The notes beneath the pieces were generated by a model. The model searched no databases and had not been told where the DNA came from. It was given only the letters and a program-made list of their open reading frames with translations. Position numbers and translations under genes: made by a program. Positions 23,880-37,200 of a DNA stretch of 64,000 nucleotides are shown piece after piece. Origin of the DNA: Halicephalobus mephisto (lineage: Eukaryota; Nematoda; Chromadorea; Rhabditida; Panagrolaimidae); assembly GCA_009193035.1 (NCBI GenBank), contig SWDT01000021.1:147494-211493 (forward strand), read 5' to 3'. The number at the start of each line of letters is the position of its first letter. The stretch's first letter is position 1.

Positions 23880-25351
23880 ATGGATAATTGGGAATATAAC
23901 TTAGGCGAACAAGCTCCGCGTCGTAAGTACAATCAAAAACGGATATTGAAGATAGCTGGAATTGTCATCATTGTGTGTTTGGTTATTGTTGGAGTCGTCC
24001 TAGGGCTTGTTTTCGGATTGAAGAAGAAACACGACAATTCAACAACCACTACAACAATGAAAACTACCACAGTAAGTCCACAATTTGAGAATGAAGTGCT
24101 GACTATTGCTTACAACATCGGCTATAAAGATGCGTCCACGAAGGATAAAACAATACAACAAGTGAGTTTCAATTTTCTTTAAAATTATCTCTCAAACCGT
24201 AATTTCAGACAACAAAAGACATTATCACACTCGTTAACGGACTGAAATTTGATAATGGCCATTTGGCAGTTATGCTGATACAGTACAATGATAAAACTCT
24301 CAACAACACTCAAAAGTTTAGTACAGCTAAAGATGTGATCACTGCCGTAAATTCTACATCTTGGACTTTCCTCAATGGGATGAACCCGAGCCAAACAAAT
24401 GCTGTCGATTATTACATGAAATCTATGACGAATTCTTTCAAGTTTCGTTTCCCGAGGAACATTCAGCTAGCTCAAAACCCGCAGGAAAGAAAATTATGTC
24501 TTTTCTCTCCTCCAGTCTTCGTTTACAATGATGTCAAAGGCTTTGATAATGATGCAAGTACAGCTGGTCAGAAAATTCGTGAGATAGTTTCAAGCTCTAA
24601 CAAACCTGCTCTTGTGGCGGTTGTTGATTTGGCCAATAGAACAAATTCTTATAACTTGACTAACGTGGGCAATGTAGTGATTGAAACATCTGACAAGATA
24701 CCAGATATTGTGAAACACTTGGATCCTGATGTTTTGCCGATGACGACCCCGCAGAAACCAGAAATGACGACTTCAAAGGAATCGATGCCAGAAATGACAA
24801 CCTCAAAAGAATCGATGCCAGAAATGACGACTTCAAAAGAATCGATGCCAGAAATGACGACTTCAAAGGAATCAATGCCAGAAATGACGACTTCACAACA
24901 ATCGATGCCAGAAATGACGACTTCAAAAGAATCGATGCCAGAAATGACGACTTCACAACAATCGATGCCAGAAATGACGACTTCAAAAGAATCGATGCCA
25001 GAAATGACGACTTCAAAAGAATCGATGCCAGAAATGACAACTTCACAACAATCGATGCCAGAAATGACGACTTCAAAAGAATCGATGCCAGAAATGACGA
25101 CTTCACAACAATCGATGCCAGAAATGACGACTTCAAAAGAATCGATGCCAGAAATGACGACTTCACAACAATCGATGCCAGAAATGACAACCTCAAAAGA
25201 ATCGATGCCAGAAATGACGACTTCACAACAATCGATGCCAGAAATGACGACTTCAAAGGAATCAATGCCAGAAATGACGACTTCAAAGGGATCAATGCCA
25301 GAAATGACGACTTCAAAAGAATCGATGCCAGAAATGACAACTTCACAATAA
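23880..25351 (+). CDS. Type II membrane mucin-like protein A (vWA-like head, 10-residue repeat stalk)
   Basis: Two exons, 23880-24161 and 24209-25351, total 1425 nt (474 aa), separated by a 47-bp intron. A 23-residue basic N-tail (MDNWEYNLGEQAPRRKYNQKR) precedes one transmembrane helix (AGIVIIVCLVIVGVVLGLVF) and a basic KKKH stop, so the C-terminus should be outside. A Thr-rich spacer leads into a ~200-residue domain (NEVLTIAYNIGYKDAST to KHLDPDV). Its order of strands and helices resembles von Willebrand A domains, but the DxSxS metal motif is absent. The stalk is 19 copies of EMTTSKESMP/EMTTSQQSMP plus a partial copy, likely O-glycosylated. This is the only family member here with an unbroken frame throughout. 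Function unknown; a surface or gut-lining mucin is a guess. Confidence 0.85.
24761..25348 (+). repeat. 30-bp coding minisatellite of gene A
   Basis: Nineteen full 30-bp units plus 18 bp encode EMTTS followed by KESMP, QQSMP or once KGSMP. K and Q forms alternate for part of the array, which suggests a 60-bp higher-order unit. Variation between copies is almost all silent or in these two positions. Confidence 0.95.
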
Positions 25352-25588
25352 TCATTATTATCGGAAACAATAACGACTTCAACCTAATTACGTACTGATG
25401 TTGGAAATGAGTGCAACTTTTTGTTTTTCTATTTTCTGGATCAAATTGATGCTAGCGTTTTTACTGACTCAATTTTTAAATATATAGATGTACCTGTAAA
25501 TTTCATATTTGAGACAATTCTTTAAGAGCTTTTTTATTTTATAAACGGTTTATGATTTAAAATTCACAAAAAATAAAAGTAACTATTA

Positions 25589-26549
25589 TTAACACATTCC
25601 GTACCAAGGCCTATTTTTTCGTCCCACAACGTGTGCCACCGTGTGGAATACATGGCCATACAAAGCGGGCTTTTTGATATCATTTTTTGTATATGATATT
25701 TTGATGTTATTTACTATGAACGATGATTCAAAAAATTCCAAAAACAAGTTAAATATGGTTAATGACCATAATCAAGTAAAAGGTTATGTTGATGTTTCTG
25801 ACCAATTATCCTTAAACTAGAGCTAGCAGTTCTTGTCTTTTTGATCTGATGATTTTATTCTGAGATACAAAGGTTATATAGTCCCAAGAGCGGTGTTGGC
25901 GATCATAGTTCGCACCATTCTATCCTCATACACCATTTATAAGAAAAACGAGCAAATAGTACATTAAGCTGTCTTTTCATTTAGCTATACAGACTTCTAT
26001 AGTAAATTCTTAGAAGCTTTATTGTAAACTGTATAGTCAAATTGGAATTACTGAATTTAAATATCGAATCATTGAATCTATTATAACAGAAGAACAACCT
26101 GCTCAACACAGTCAGCGACACAATCTAGTGGAGGTGCCGGAAACCAACCGTGCCACTAGGTATCGGTGTATTCTTTGTTACAAATCCCTGATGAATACAC
26201 AAGGAACATCTTACGCCAAAACCCATACTGAACGAGTAAATACTAAATGTTCCGAATGTGATATTTTTATTTGCTTAGATTGCTTTCAATCTAAACATAA
26301 ACGGTGTTCTTTGTAATAAAGATAATAATTATAAGTGATAAAGTTATATTTATTTAAAATGCCTCTATATCTCTTTGAAATTCTGCGTATAACACTGCCC
26401 ATGCATACGACAGGATTCTCTAGGTTCGGAAATATCTCCTAGTAAAAAAAATTTGAAGAAAATTTCAACATTTAAAAAGAAATTAATTTTTAAAAAATGT
26501 GTGCCACTATGTGGCCACATGGTGATGCCCATTGTCCAGAATGTGTTAA
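25589..26549 (+). mobile_element. Decayed piggyBac-type element with TTAA target duplication
   Basis: The ends are TTAA-CACATTC (25589-25599) and GAATGTG-TTAA (26539-26549), perfect inverted repeats flanked by the TTAA that piggyBac elements duplicate. TGTGCCAC motifs recur near both ends. Inside are piggyBac transposase remnants: VKGYVDVSDQLS near 25790, and at 26128-26316 a C-terminal cysteine cluster (RCILCYK ... CSECDIFICLDCF) as in piggyBac transposases. Stops interrupt the frame, and at 961 bp much of the transposase is missing. The copy is surely inactive. Confidence 0.85.
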
Positions 26550-26677
26550 TAATTGCATAAAATTATATTTACTATTTTCTCTATTTTCATTATTTTTAAA
26601 TTGAATGGTCACAGTAAGCTGATTTTCATTCAGTACCTCTGTAGTAATGATGTAGTAAAGGTGAAGGGGGAATGTGA

Positions 26678-26953
26678 GATGTCAATGGTGTGACACCTTG
26701 GAGCTCCTTGATTGGGCGGAAAACTGTTGGTTCCTACCATTAGCAATTAAGCTTGTTTATCTCAACATAAACATAGAACAAAGGGAGGAAAGGCCCGTAT
26801 TTGACCGAGGTCAAACTCGGATCAGGTTGGAGTTGAATTCTCTCAAAGATTAACTCTCTAACACTCTAGTCTCACCTTCCAGGCGTCGGCTGACTGGGCG
26901 GAACTTTGGGCATTCTCTCTAGACCGTTCGTAGTTTAATTCCGATTTTATGCT
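26678..26953. repeat. ~275-bp GC-richer repeat block, copy 1
   Basis: Nearly identical to 47669-47943. It begins GATGTCAATGGTGTGACACC and ends near TTTAATTCCGAT. It lies 1.3 kb after the stop of gene A, or about 366 bp if the 961-bp piggyBac element is removed, matching the 358 bp between gene C and its copy. No ORF spans both copies with obvious constraint. It is either a conserved downstream segment or an inserted short element. Confidence 0.8.
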
Positions 26954-26984
26954 ACACCTCCACTAAGGTTGTCTTCAGTTCTTC

Positions 26985-28650
26985 AAGATCTTATCAACAA
27001 CGAGGAAAGTTCAAAGTCATCATTTGCGTCATACTGATTGTGTTCATTACTAATTTCATCATCAAAATTTATTTTCCCATCAAGTAAATAAAAGTAGATT
27101 AGTGATTCATCGTTATTTTTAATTCTGATATTTCATAAAATCACTTTCCCAAAAATAAGATATTTAATAGCAAGTATTTTAATGATAAGAAATGTACTCA
27201 AAGGGAACCGTGATGCAATTTGCTTTATTCGCTGAGCAGTCGAGCACTTAAATTTTGTAAAAATATTATTAACAAACATTCAACTTTTTTTATTTTGTAT
27301 ACTGATATTTTGCAAATTTAGCATCAAATCTTAGATACGAATAATTAAAACGTTAATATACAATCATTTTATTAATCCCGAGAAATAAAAAATCAGATGA
27401 CTGTTTGAGGTTCAAGGGAACAACCTTGTATTGTTTATGAATTACAACAATAGGAAAATAATAAAGAGCAAAAGAACAACTACTGAAAAGAAGGAATTCC
27501 ATATATGAAAAACCGTTGACCCAAACATTCGTGTCGGGATCACGGTTGTTTATTCAAAGGCAATTTGGCCGCACTCGTACGTCCATGAACAATGACTTTA
27601 CTACTTTAAAGACAAAACAGAAAACTTAAAATCCTACCCATATCTTTAAATTTAATGAAATAAAAAAATTTATTCAATGATTACAAACCGATTAAACTTT
27701 TATTATTTCCTAATATAGTGTTCAAAATAGTATTAATTTAGTTTATCATTAATTTTAAAAGAAAATTACTAAATTTAGGAAACAAGCATCTGAACCAGAA
27801 ATGCATTAAAGATAACTATCTAAGAAGAGCAGATTTACCACCGCGTTATTCAAATTACAAAATAGATTTTTTAGAATAAAATTATTCGAATTTGAAAAAA
27901 ATCTAAGAGTGAACATTTATAAAACACAATGCCAATATTTTTCTACTTCTGAAAACAGATTCGGTTTTTATTATATCCTTTGTACCAATGGAATAATATG
28001 TTACTTTATTGCTAATTACTCCATTTATAATAAATCGAAATCAATAGAATTAGTAGGAAACAAGGACTGCTGACAAAAAATTGAAAAGTTATACTTTGAT
28101 TTTGCTTACGAAATCAGAGGAAAAAGTTAAAGATTTTAATGAGGAACGTGAAACCAGCTCTTCATTCATACTTGTTGAAATCTGTCTCCAAAAATGAGTA
28201 ATTAGTACTCATGTTTATAAAGCAGTCGATACCAAAGTTAAAGTTTAATTTAATTTTGCGCAAAAATTGGGTAAATCAGTTTGTTGAATTTTACAAGCAA
28301 ACTACAAATTTTACTTTGTTTTCATGTTGATCGCTTTATAGATTTCAGCACAAGCTATAATCAAAAACTGAATTAGGCGTTGCCGGCGCCAGGACTGATG
28401 TTTGAATTGTATCTTTGGAAAATTAAAAGGAAATAATTTCGAATCAAGAGATGTTGGCACTGTTGTGAATGTTTTTTAATTCAATTTTGAAATGTGAGGT
28501 TTACCGATTTTTAATTCTTAGGTGCAAGAAACGTTATAAAATAAACAATATTTTAAAACTTCAATTTTAAATGTTTTAAGTTATCAGCTCTCAATAAAAT
28601 TCGTTTATCAGAGATAGTGCTTTCCCAAGTTCTCAACCAGCTTATGGGTG
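26985..28650. repeat. Ancient segmental duplication, copy 1
   Basis: This aligns by eye with 40790-43715 in many patches, for example GATTCATC(G/A)TTATTTTTAAT, GAGCAGTC(G/A)AGCACT and the ATGAAATAA...TTACT(C/A)AA region. Copy 2 is longer because of a Tc1-like insertion. Most of the segment is well diverged apart from the block at its right end. No gene seen. Confidence 0.65.
28374..28646. repeat. Near-identical ~270-bp block within the diverged duplication, copy 1
   Basis: It starts AGGCGTTGCCGGCGCCAGGA, where GGCG/CGCC can form a small hairpin, and runs to CAGCTTATGG. The core of about 200 bp differs from 43419-43692 at only a few positions, while the surrounding duplicated sequence is far more diverged. 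Short ORFs are broken by stops in every frame examined. Confidence 0.75.
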
Positions 28651-31093
28651 GAGTACGAGTTTTTTCACTGAACATTCAGATTTAATTATCACATTCTCAA
28701 CTTATTGTTGGTTTCGAAATCTTGAATCGAGCAGTAGATACCATTTCAAGATTCTGTTAAATTTAGTGGATGTAATATTAGACCGAAAATTAACTTTGAA
28801 ATCGAGCCTAAAGAAAGTCATAATTTAATGAGAAACTTGCGGATATTAATATATCCATTATAAAGTATACATAAGTCCCTACTAAATAATATATGGACTA
28901 TATCCTTCAGTTATTTCTAAGGGAGGATATGGCACATTACTTTACAATCCCTAAGATTGAATAGACAATAGGTATTTAGCGCAGTATATAAAAGTTAAGT
29001 TCTTGATATATTGCTGAACAATACCAATTACGTAGTGCTACAATACTAAGTTGGCATACTTATTTAATTTTTGGGAACAAAATCACTAAGCAACAAATAT
29101 CAATGTAATTTTTCTACGTAGAAATATCCTTAATGTCTTAATTTCTGTTGCTTTTCGTATGATATAAAACGTCTAATTACTTTACAAGTATATCTACAAA
29201 TAACTAATAGGAAAAAACAGAAGTTAGGAATTACTGAAAATCAAGTTTTCGATTAACAAGGAAATGAGCTTCAGCAAAAGTGGCTTTTTGAAACGAGTTA
29301 TATTCCATCTTAAAGGTTTTAAAATGCTGATTTAGAATCTGTATTCCGTTTTTGCGGAACGCTCTTCTGAAATGAGATAATCCGGAAAATCTCTTAATTT
29401 AAAATTAAGTTTTCTCATGTTTGTAATTTTTTTCCAAAAAATCAATAAGATAGTTGTAATTATCACAAAAAATACACCTAGTTACAAAAAATTGTTAAAA
29501 TTGGTTAAGTAAAAGTAGAAAACGAACGTCTTCAAAATAGTCATCAGATTTCGATGGGAAAGTAAAGAGTTACTTTTACATTTCCCCCACGTGTGATATA
29601 TCAAATTTCACACATTTATTTCATTTTCTCGCCTCAGAAGAACGTTCCGCAAAAACAGAATACAGATTCTGAACCAGCATTCTAGGACCTTCAAAATGAT
29701 ATAACTCGTTTCAAAAAGTCACCTTCGATCAAGTTCATATCCTTATAAGCTGAGGATAAACGAGAGTAAATTCTCAAAAATTGTCAAATTCAATTAATTG
29801 TTATAAAAATTTGCGCAAATAAACTAACAACTATTCTAAAACCAATATTGGAAAAATTGAAAATTAACCAACTAAATATTGAATACAAAGAGATCAAATT
29901 AGGAATTCTGGGGAACTTTCTGACAAAGTGATCCATATATATTCTTTCTTCATTTTTATGCTATCCGTTTGCTACTTAGGTAAATTTCTCTGTAACTATA
30001 GCATTGTTAAATAAAATATGATAGAAAACAAAAGAAATCAAACTATTCCCTTTCAATCACTTTATTACATTTTTAAAATCTTTCAGAAAAATATTTCTTT
30101 CACAGATTAAGACGAAGAGCTTGATTTGCGAATAGGGAATTATATAACTAATGTTGCTCTACAACATGGAGCGAACAAAATTCTTCAATTTGGAAGATCT
30201 GAAAAAAGGTGCAATGTGAATCACACTGGAAAACATATTCAAAGTGTTACAGCTTCATTCAAAATTAGTGAAATTAATTGATTTCTGCATCAAACAATAA
30301 TCAACAAGTTCTTATAAATAAAATAACTTCTCCTTCACTCACCTATTAATGAAGCTGTGATTATTTTCTGAATTCGACGTCAAAAACCTTTTGGTCTAAT
30401 GTCCCCTACACCAAACCTAACTGAATCTTAGAATGATATATATCATTCAATTCAGCATTATCAAATCTACAAGATATTATAAGCAATATAGTCAAGCCTC
30501 CGGACGTTAAAAAAATAACTTTCTCGATAAGACATAATCGTTTATTCATTCGTTTCCGATTAAGCTTCGCCCATTATTTCTTAATTTTTCCTTTTTCTAT
30601 AAAGGATTCCAGTGAAGACGGTGGTAGTTTATTCAGTCGGTTAAAACCAAGTAATTAAACGACAATTTAGCGCGTATAATTATTACATTACGCGAATATT
30701 AGTCAAAATCGATTCCAACTGTGTTTTTCACAAATCATTTACTCCTACTTCGGTCGTGTTATCTCATAAATTTTGTAATAGAGTTTTATTTATTTCAAAT
30801 TGGATAATCAACCAAGTTCACTCAATTCCTGTAGTATATAGAAAAATTAAAATACGAATATCACGTTTTGTTTTTCCTAAATTATATTTGCTATAATCAA
30901 TCATACTACCTAATAAACATTACAACAGAAACTAACACCTTATTTTAACCAAACGTAATTAAAAAGTGAAATTTACTACACTATTGTAGTAGAAAGTTTT
31001 TTAGAAATAAATACTTTACAATTTGTTTCGCTAAATCATTTTTTTAGATTATGTTAGCAATTCCGGAATACACTCGTTTTTTTACAGTCCTCT
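28651..31093. other. AT-rich intergenic region upstream of gene B
   Basis: Apart from the inverted-repeat element at 29261-29742, I see no coding sequence, RNA gene or clear repeat here. Confidence 0.4.
29261..29742. mobile_element. Inverted-repeat (fold-back/MITE-like) element
   Basis: Arms of about 118-120 bp at 29261-29378 and 29622-29742 are inverted copies of each other. Examples are TTTTTGAAACGAGTTATAT against its reverse complement, and GTTTTTGCGGAACG against CGTTCCGCAAAAAC. The ~240-bp spacer is AT-rich with no ORF. The structure fits a non-autonomous transposon or fold-back element; target duplications were not established. Confidence 0.75.
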
Positions 31094-31210
31094 TATCTTT
31101 TTGGGCGTTGGTACAGTTTATGGCTGGAGAACACATATATTAATGAGCCATATTTTGACCTTCCAAAAAGGCGTTTCCTCCATATTCTCTTCATTAATCT
31201 ATCGTTTCAG
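31094..31210 (+). promoter_or_regulatory. Promoter and leader acceptor of gene B
   Basis: CTTATCTTTTTGGG begins at 31094, 133 bp before the start. AAAAAGGCG is at about 31165, 62 bp before the start. TTTCAG ending at 31210 lies 17 nt before the ATG and could be a spliced-leader acceptor. The same arrangement is found at gene C. Confidence 0.6.
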
Positions 31211-31226
31211 AATCCAATAATCTACA

Positions 31227-34200
31227 ATGAATCGCTGGGAATATACCATAGCAGACCGGACTTCACGTAACAAATACAATCAAAGACGGATATGGATAAT
31301 AATAGGGATTGTCATCGTTGCGTGTTTGGCTATTATTGGCATCATTTTGGGACTAGTCCTCGGATTAAGAAAACATGAAAATCAACCTCCAGAAATACAA
31401 AATGAAGTGCTGACTATTGCTTATAACATCGGCTATAGAAATGCGTCCACAAAGGATGACACAATCAAACAAGTGAGTTTCAATTCCTTAAAACTTATCC
31501 CTAAAACCGCAATTTCAGACAACAAATAACATTACCACACTCATTAACGGACTGAATTTCACTACTGGTCACTTGACGGTCACCTTGTTACGCTACACTG
31601 ATCAAACTTTCAACAGTGCTGAAAACTACAGTACGGCTGAAGCTCTGCAAAATGCCATAAAATCGACAACTTGGATTCCTCTCAGCGGGATGAACCCAAA
31701 TCAGACAAATGCAGTCGATTCTCACTTTAATCCTGAGCAGGCGTCATTCTTCTCTCGTTTCCGGAGAAGCATCGAATTAGCCGCAACTTCACCAGAAACA
31801 AAGTTCTGTCTTTTCTCTCCTCCAGTCTCAGCTTATAACAACAGTGATGCTTTTAACAATGACGCTAAAGGAGTTGGGACTATCATCAAACAAGTAATTG
31901 CGAGCTCTAACTCCAACAAGCCCGCCTCTGTGGCTGTCGTCGACATGTCCGGCAATATGTCTCCCTACGATTTAAACAATGTGCCCGGTGTAGTGATGGC
32001 AACACCTCAAAATGTAACAGATATTGCGAAACACTTAGATCCAGACGTCGTGACAACAACGACTCCGGCTCCTGGTACTACAACGACTCCATCTACTGGT
32101 ACTACAACAACGACTCCGGCTTCTGGTACTACAACGACTGCGGCTACTGGTACTACAACAACTGCGGCTACTGGTACTACAACAACTGCGGCTACTGGTA
32201 CTACAACAACTGCGGCTACTGGTACTACAACAACTGCGGCTACTGGTACTACAACGACTGCGGTTACTGGTACTACAACAACTGCGGCTTACTGGTACTA
32301 CAACAACTGCGGCTACTGGTACTACAACGACTGCGGCTTCTGGTACTACAACAAATCGCGGCTACTGGTACTACAAACGACTGCGTTACTGGTACTACAC
32401 ACGACTGCGGTTACTGGTACTACAACTTGCGGTTACTGGTATACACAACAACGACTCCGGCTTCTGGTACTACAACGCTGCGGCTACTGGTACTACAACA
32501 ACTGCGGTTACTGGTACTACAACAACTGCGGTTACTGGTACTACAACAACGACTCCGGCTTCTGGTACTACAACAACTGCGGTTACTGGTACTACAACAA
32601 CTGCGGCTACTGGTACTACAACAACTGCGGCTACTGGTACTACAACGACTCCGGCTTCTGGTACTACAACAACTGCGGCTACTGGTACTACAACAACGAC
32701 TCCGGCTTCTGGTACTACAACAACTGCGGTTACTGGTACTACAACAACTGCGGCTACTGGTACAAACAACTGCGGCTACTGGTACTACAACAACTGCGGC
32801 TACTGGTACTCAAACAACTGCGGTTACTGGTACAACAACGACTCCGGCTTCTGACTACAACTGCGGCTACTGGTACTACAACAACTGCGGTTACTGGTAC
32901 TACAACAACTGCGGTTACTGGTCTACAACTGCGGCTACTGGTACTACAACAACTGCGGCTACTGGTACTACAACAACGACTCCGGCTTCTGGTACTACAA
33001 CGACTGCGGCTACTGGTACTACAACAACTGCGGTTACTGGTACTACAACAACTGCGGTTACTGGTACTACAACAACGATCCGGCTTCTGGTACTACAAAA
33101 CTGCGGTTACTGGTACTACAACACTGCGGTACTGGTATACAACAACTGCGGCTACTGGTACTACAACGACTCCGGCTTCTGGTACTACAACAACTGCGGC
33201 TACTGGTACTACAACAACGACTCCGGCTTCTGGTACTACAACAACTGCGGTTACTGGTACTACAACAACTGCGGCTACTGGTACTACAACAACTGCGGCT
33301 ACTGGTACTACAACAACTGCGGCTACTGGTACTACAACAACTGCGGTTACTGGTACTACAACAACGACTCCGGCTTCTGGTACTACAACGACTGCGGCTA
33401 CTGGTACTACAACAACTGCGGTTACTGGTACTACAACAATGCGGTTACTGGTATACAACACTGCGGCTACTGGTACTACAACAACTGCGGCTACTGGTAC
33501 TACAACGACTCCGGCTTCTGGTCTACAACAACTGCGGTTACTGGTACTACACAACAACTGCGGCTACTGGTACTACACAAACTGCGGCTACTGGTACTAC
33601 AACGACTCCGGCTTCTGGTACTCAAACAACTGGCTGGTATATAAAAACAACGACTGGCTTCTGGTACTACAACAACTGCGGCTACTGGTACTAAACGACT
33701 CGGCTTCTGGTACTACAACACTGCGGTTACTGGTACTACAACAACTGCGGCTACTGGTACTACAACAACTGCGGCTACTGGTACTACAAAACGACTCCGG
33801 CTTCTGGTACTACAACAACTGCGTTTACTGGTACTACAACAACGACTCCGGCTTCTGGTACTACAACGACTGCGGCTACTGGTACTACAACACTGCGGTT
33901 ACTGGTACTACAACACGGTATACTGACTCCGGCTTCTGGTACTACAACAACTGCGGTTACTGGTACTACAACAACGACTCCGGCTTCTGGTACTACAACA
34001 ACTGCGGTTACTGGTACTACAACAACGACTCCAGCTTCCGGTACTACAACGACTGCGGCTACTGGTACTACAACGACTCCGGCTTCTGGTACTACAACGA
34101 CTCCGGCTTCTGGTACTACAACGACTGCGGTTACTGGTACTACAACAACGACTCCGGCTTCTGGTACTACAACGACTGCGGCTACTGGTACTACAACAAC

Positions 34201-37200
34201 TGCGGTTACTGGTACTACAACGACTCCGGCTTCTGGTACTACAACAACTGCGGTTACTGGTACTACAACAACGACTCCGGCTTCTGGTACTACAACAACG
34301 ACTCCTGGTTCTGGATCCACCACCACAACAGCAGCTTCTGGATCCACCACCACAACTCCGGCTTCTGGTTCTACCACCACAACTCCGGCTTCCGGTTCTA
34401 CCACCACAACTCCTGGTTCTGGATCCACCACCACAACAGCANNNNNNNNNNNNNNNNCTGGATCCACCACCACAACTCCGGCTTCTGGTTCTACCACCAC
34501 AACTCCTGGTTCTGGTTCTACCACCACAACAGCAGCTTCCGGTTCTACCACAACAACAGCAGCTTCCGGTTCTACCACCACAACTCCGGCTTCTGGTTCT
34601 ACCACCACAACAGCAGCTTCCGGTTCTACCACCACAACAACTCCTGTTCTGGTTCTACCACCACAACAGCAGCTTCTGTTCTACCACCACAACTCCTGGT
34701 TCTGGTTCTACCACAACAACAGCAGCTTCCGGTTCTACCACCACAACTCCTGGTTCTGGATCCACCACCACAACAGCAGCTTCTGGATCCACCACCAACA
34801 ACAGCAGCTTCTGGATCCACCACCACAACAGCAGCTTCTGGATCCACCACCACAACTCCTGGTTCTGGATCCACACCAACAACAGCAGCTTCTGGATCCA
34901 CCACCACAACTCCGGCTTCTGGTTCTACCACCACAACTCCGGCTTCCGGTTCTACCACCACAATCCTGGTTCTGGATCCACCACCACAACAGCAGCTTCT
35001 GGATCCACCACCACAACCAGCAGCTTCTGATCCACACCCCAACAGCAGCTTCTGGATCCACCACCACAACTCCTGGTTCTGGTTCTACCACAACAACAGC
35101 AGCTTCTGGATCCACCACAACAACTCCTGGTTCTGGATCCACCACCACAACAGCAGCTTCTGGATCCACCACCACAACAGCAGCTTCTGGATCCACCACC
35201 ACAACTCCTGGTTCTGGATCCACCCACAAACAGCAGCTTCTGGATCCACCACCACAACTCCGGCTTCTGGTTCTACCACCACAACTCCGGCTTCCGGTTC
35301 TACCACCACAACTCCTGGTTCTGGTTCTACCACAACAACAGCAGCTTCTGGATCCACCACAACAACTCCTGCTTCCGGTTCTACCACCACAACTCCTGGT
35401 TCTGGATCCACCACCACAACAGCAGCTTCTGGATCCACCACAACAACAGCAGCTTCTGGATCCACCACCACAACAGCAGCTTCTGGATCCACCACCACAA
35501 CTCCTGGTTCTGGTTCTACCACAACAACAGCAGCTTCTGGATCCACCACAACAACTCCTGGTTCTGGATCCACCACCACAACAGCAGCTTCTGGATCCAC
35601 CACCACAACTCCGGCTTCTGGTTCTACCACCACAACTCCGGCTTCCGGTTCTACCACCACAACTCCTGGTTCTGGATCCACCACCACAACAGCAGCTTCT
35701 GGATCCACCACCACAACTCCTGGTTCTGGTTCTACCACAACAACAGCAGCTTCTGGATCCACCACAACAACTCCTGCTTCCGGTTCTACCACCACAACTC
35801 CTGGTTCTGGATCCACCACCACAACAGCAGCTTCTGGATCCACACAACAACAGCAGCTTCTGGATCCACCACCACAACAGCAGCTTCTGGATCCACCACC
35901 ACAACTCCTGGTCTGGGTCTACCACAACAACAGCAGCTTCTGGATCCACCACAACAACTCCTGGTTCTGGATCCACCACCCACAACAGCAGCTTCTGGAT
36001 CCACCACCACAACAGCAGCTTCTGGATCCACCACCACAACTCCTGGTTCTGGATCCACCACCACAACAGCAGCTTCTGGATCCACCACCACAACTCCGGC
36101 TTCTGGTTCTACCACCACAACTCCGGCTTCCGGTTCTACCACCACAACTCCTGGTTCTGGTTCTACCACAACAACAGCAGCTTCTGGATCCACCACAACA
36201 ACTCCTGCTTCCGGTTCTACCACCACAACTCCTGGTTCTGATCCACCACCACAACAGCAGCTTCTGGATCCACCACAACAACAGCAGCTTCTGATCCACC
36301 ACCACAACAGCAGCTTCTGGATCCACCACCACAACTCCTGGTTCTGGTTCTACCACAACAACAGCAGCTTCTGGATCCACCACAACAACTCCTGGTTCTG
36401 GATCCACCACCACAACAGCAGCTTCTGGATCCACCACCACAACTCCGGCTTCTGTGTCTACCACCACAACTCCGGCTTCCGGTTCTACCACCACAACTCC
36501 TGGTTCTGGATCCACCACCACAACAGCAGCTTCTGGATCCACCACCACAACTCCTGGTTCTGGTTCTACCACAACAACAGCAGCTTCTGGATCCACCACA
36601 ACAACTCCTGCTTCCGGTTCTACCACCACAACTCCTGTTCTGGATCCACCACCACAACAGCAGCTTCTGGATCCACCACAACAACAGCAGCTTCTGGATC
36701 CACCACCACAACAGCAGCTTCTGGATCCACCACCACAACTCCTGGTTCTTGTTCTACCACAACAACAGCAGCTTCTGGATCCACCACAACAACTCCTGGT
36801 TCTGGATCCACCACCACAACAGCAGCTTCTGGATCCACCACCACAAACAGCAGCTTCTGGATCCACCACCACAACTCCTGGTTCTGGATCCACCACCACA
36901 ACAGCAGCTTCTGGATCCACCACCACAACTCCGGCTTCTGGTTCTACCACCACAACTCCGGCTTCCGGTTCTACCACCACAACTCCTGTTCTGGTTCTAC
37001 CACAACAACAGCAGCTTCTGGATCCACCACAACAACTCCTGCTTCCGGTTCTACCACCACAACTCCTGGTTCTGGATCCACCACCACAACAGCAGCTTCT
37101 GGATCCACCACAACAACAGCAGCTTCTGGATCCACCACCACAACAGCAGCTTCTGGATCCACCACCACAACTCCTGGTTCTGGTTCTACCACAACAACAG

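Noticed and set aside
24660..25382. 240-codon minus-strand ORF over the gene A repeats (SSFLAS repeats)
   Set aside because: It is the reverse reading of the 30-bp repeat; the plus strand has the complete gene with head and intron.
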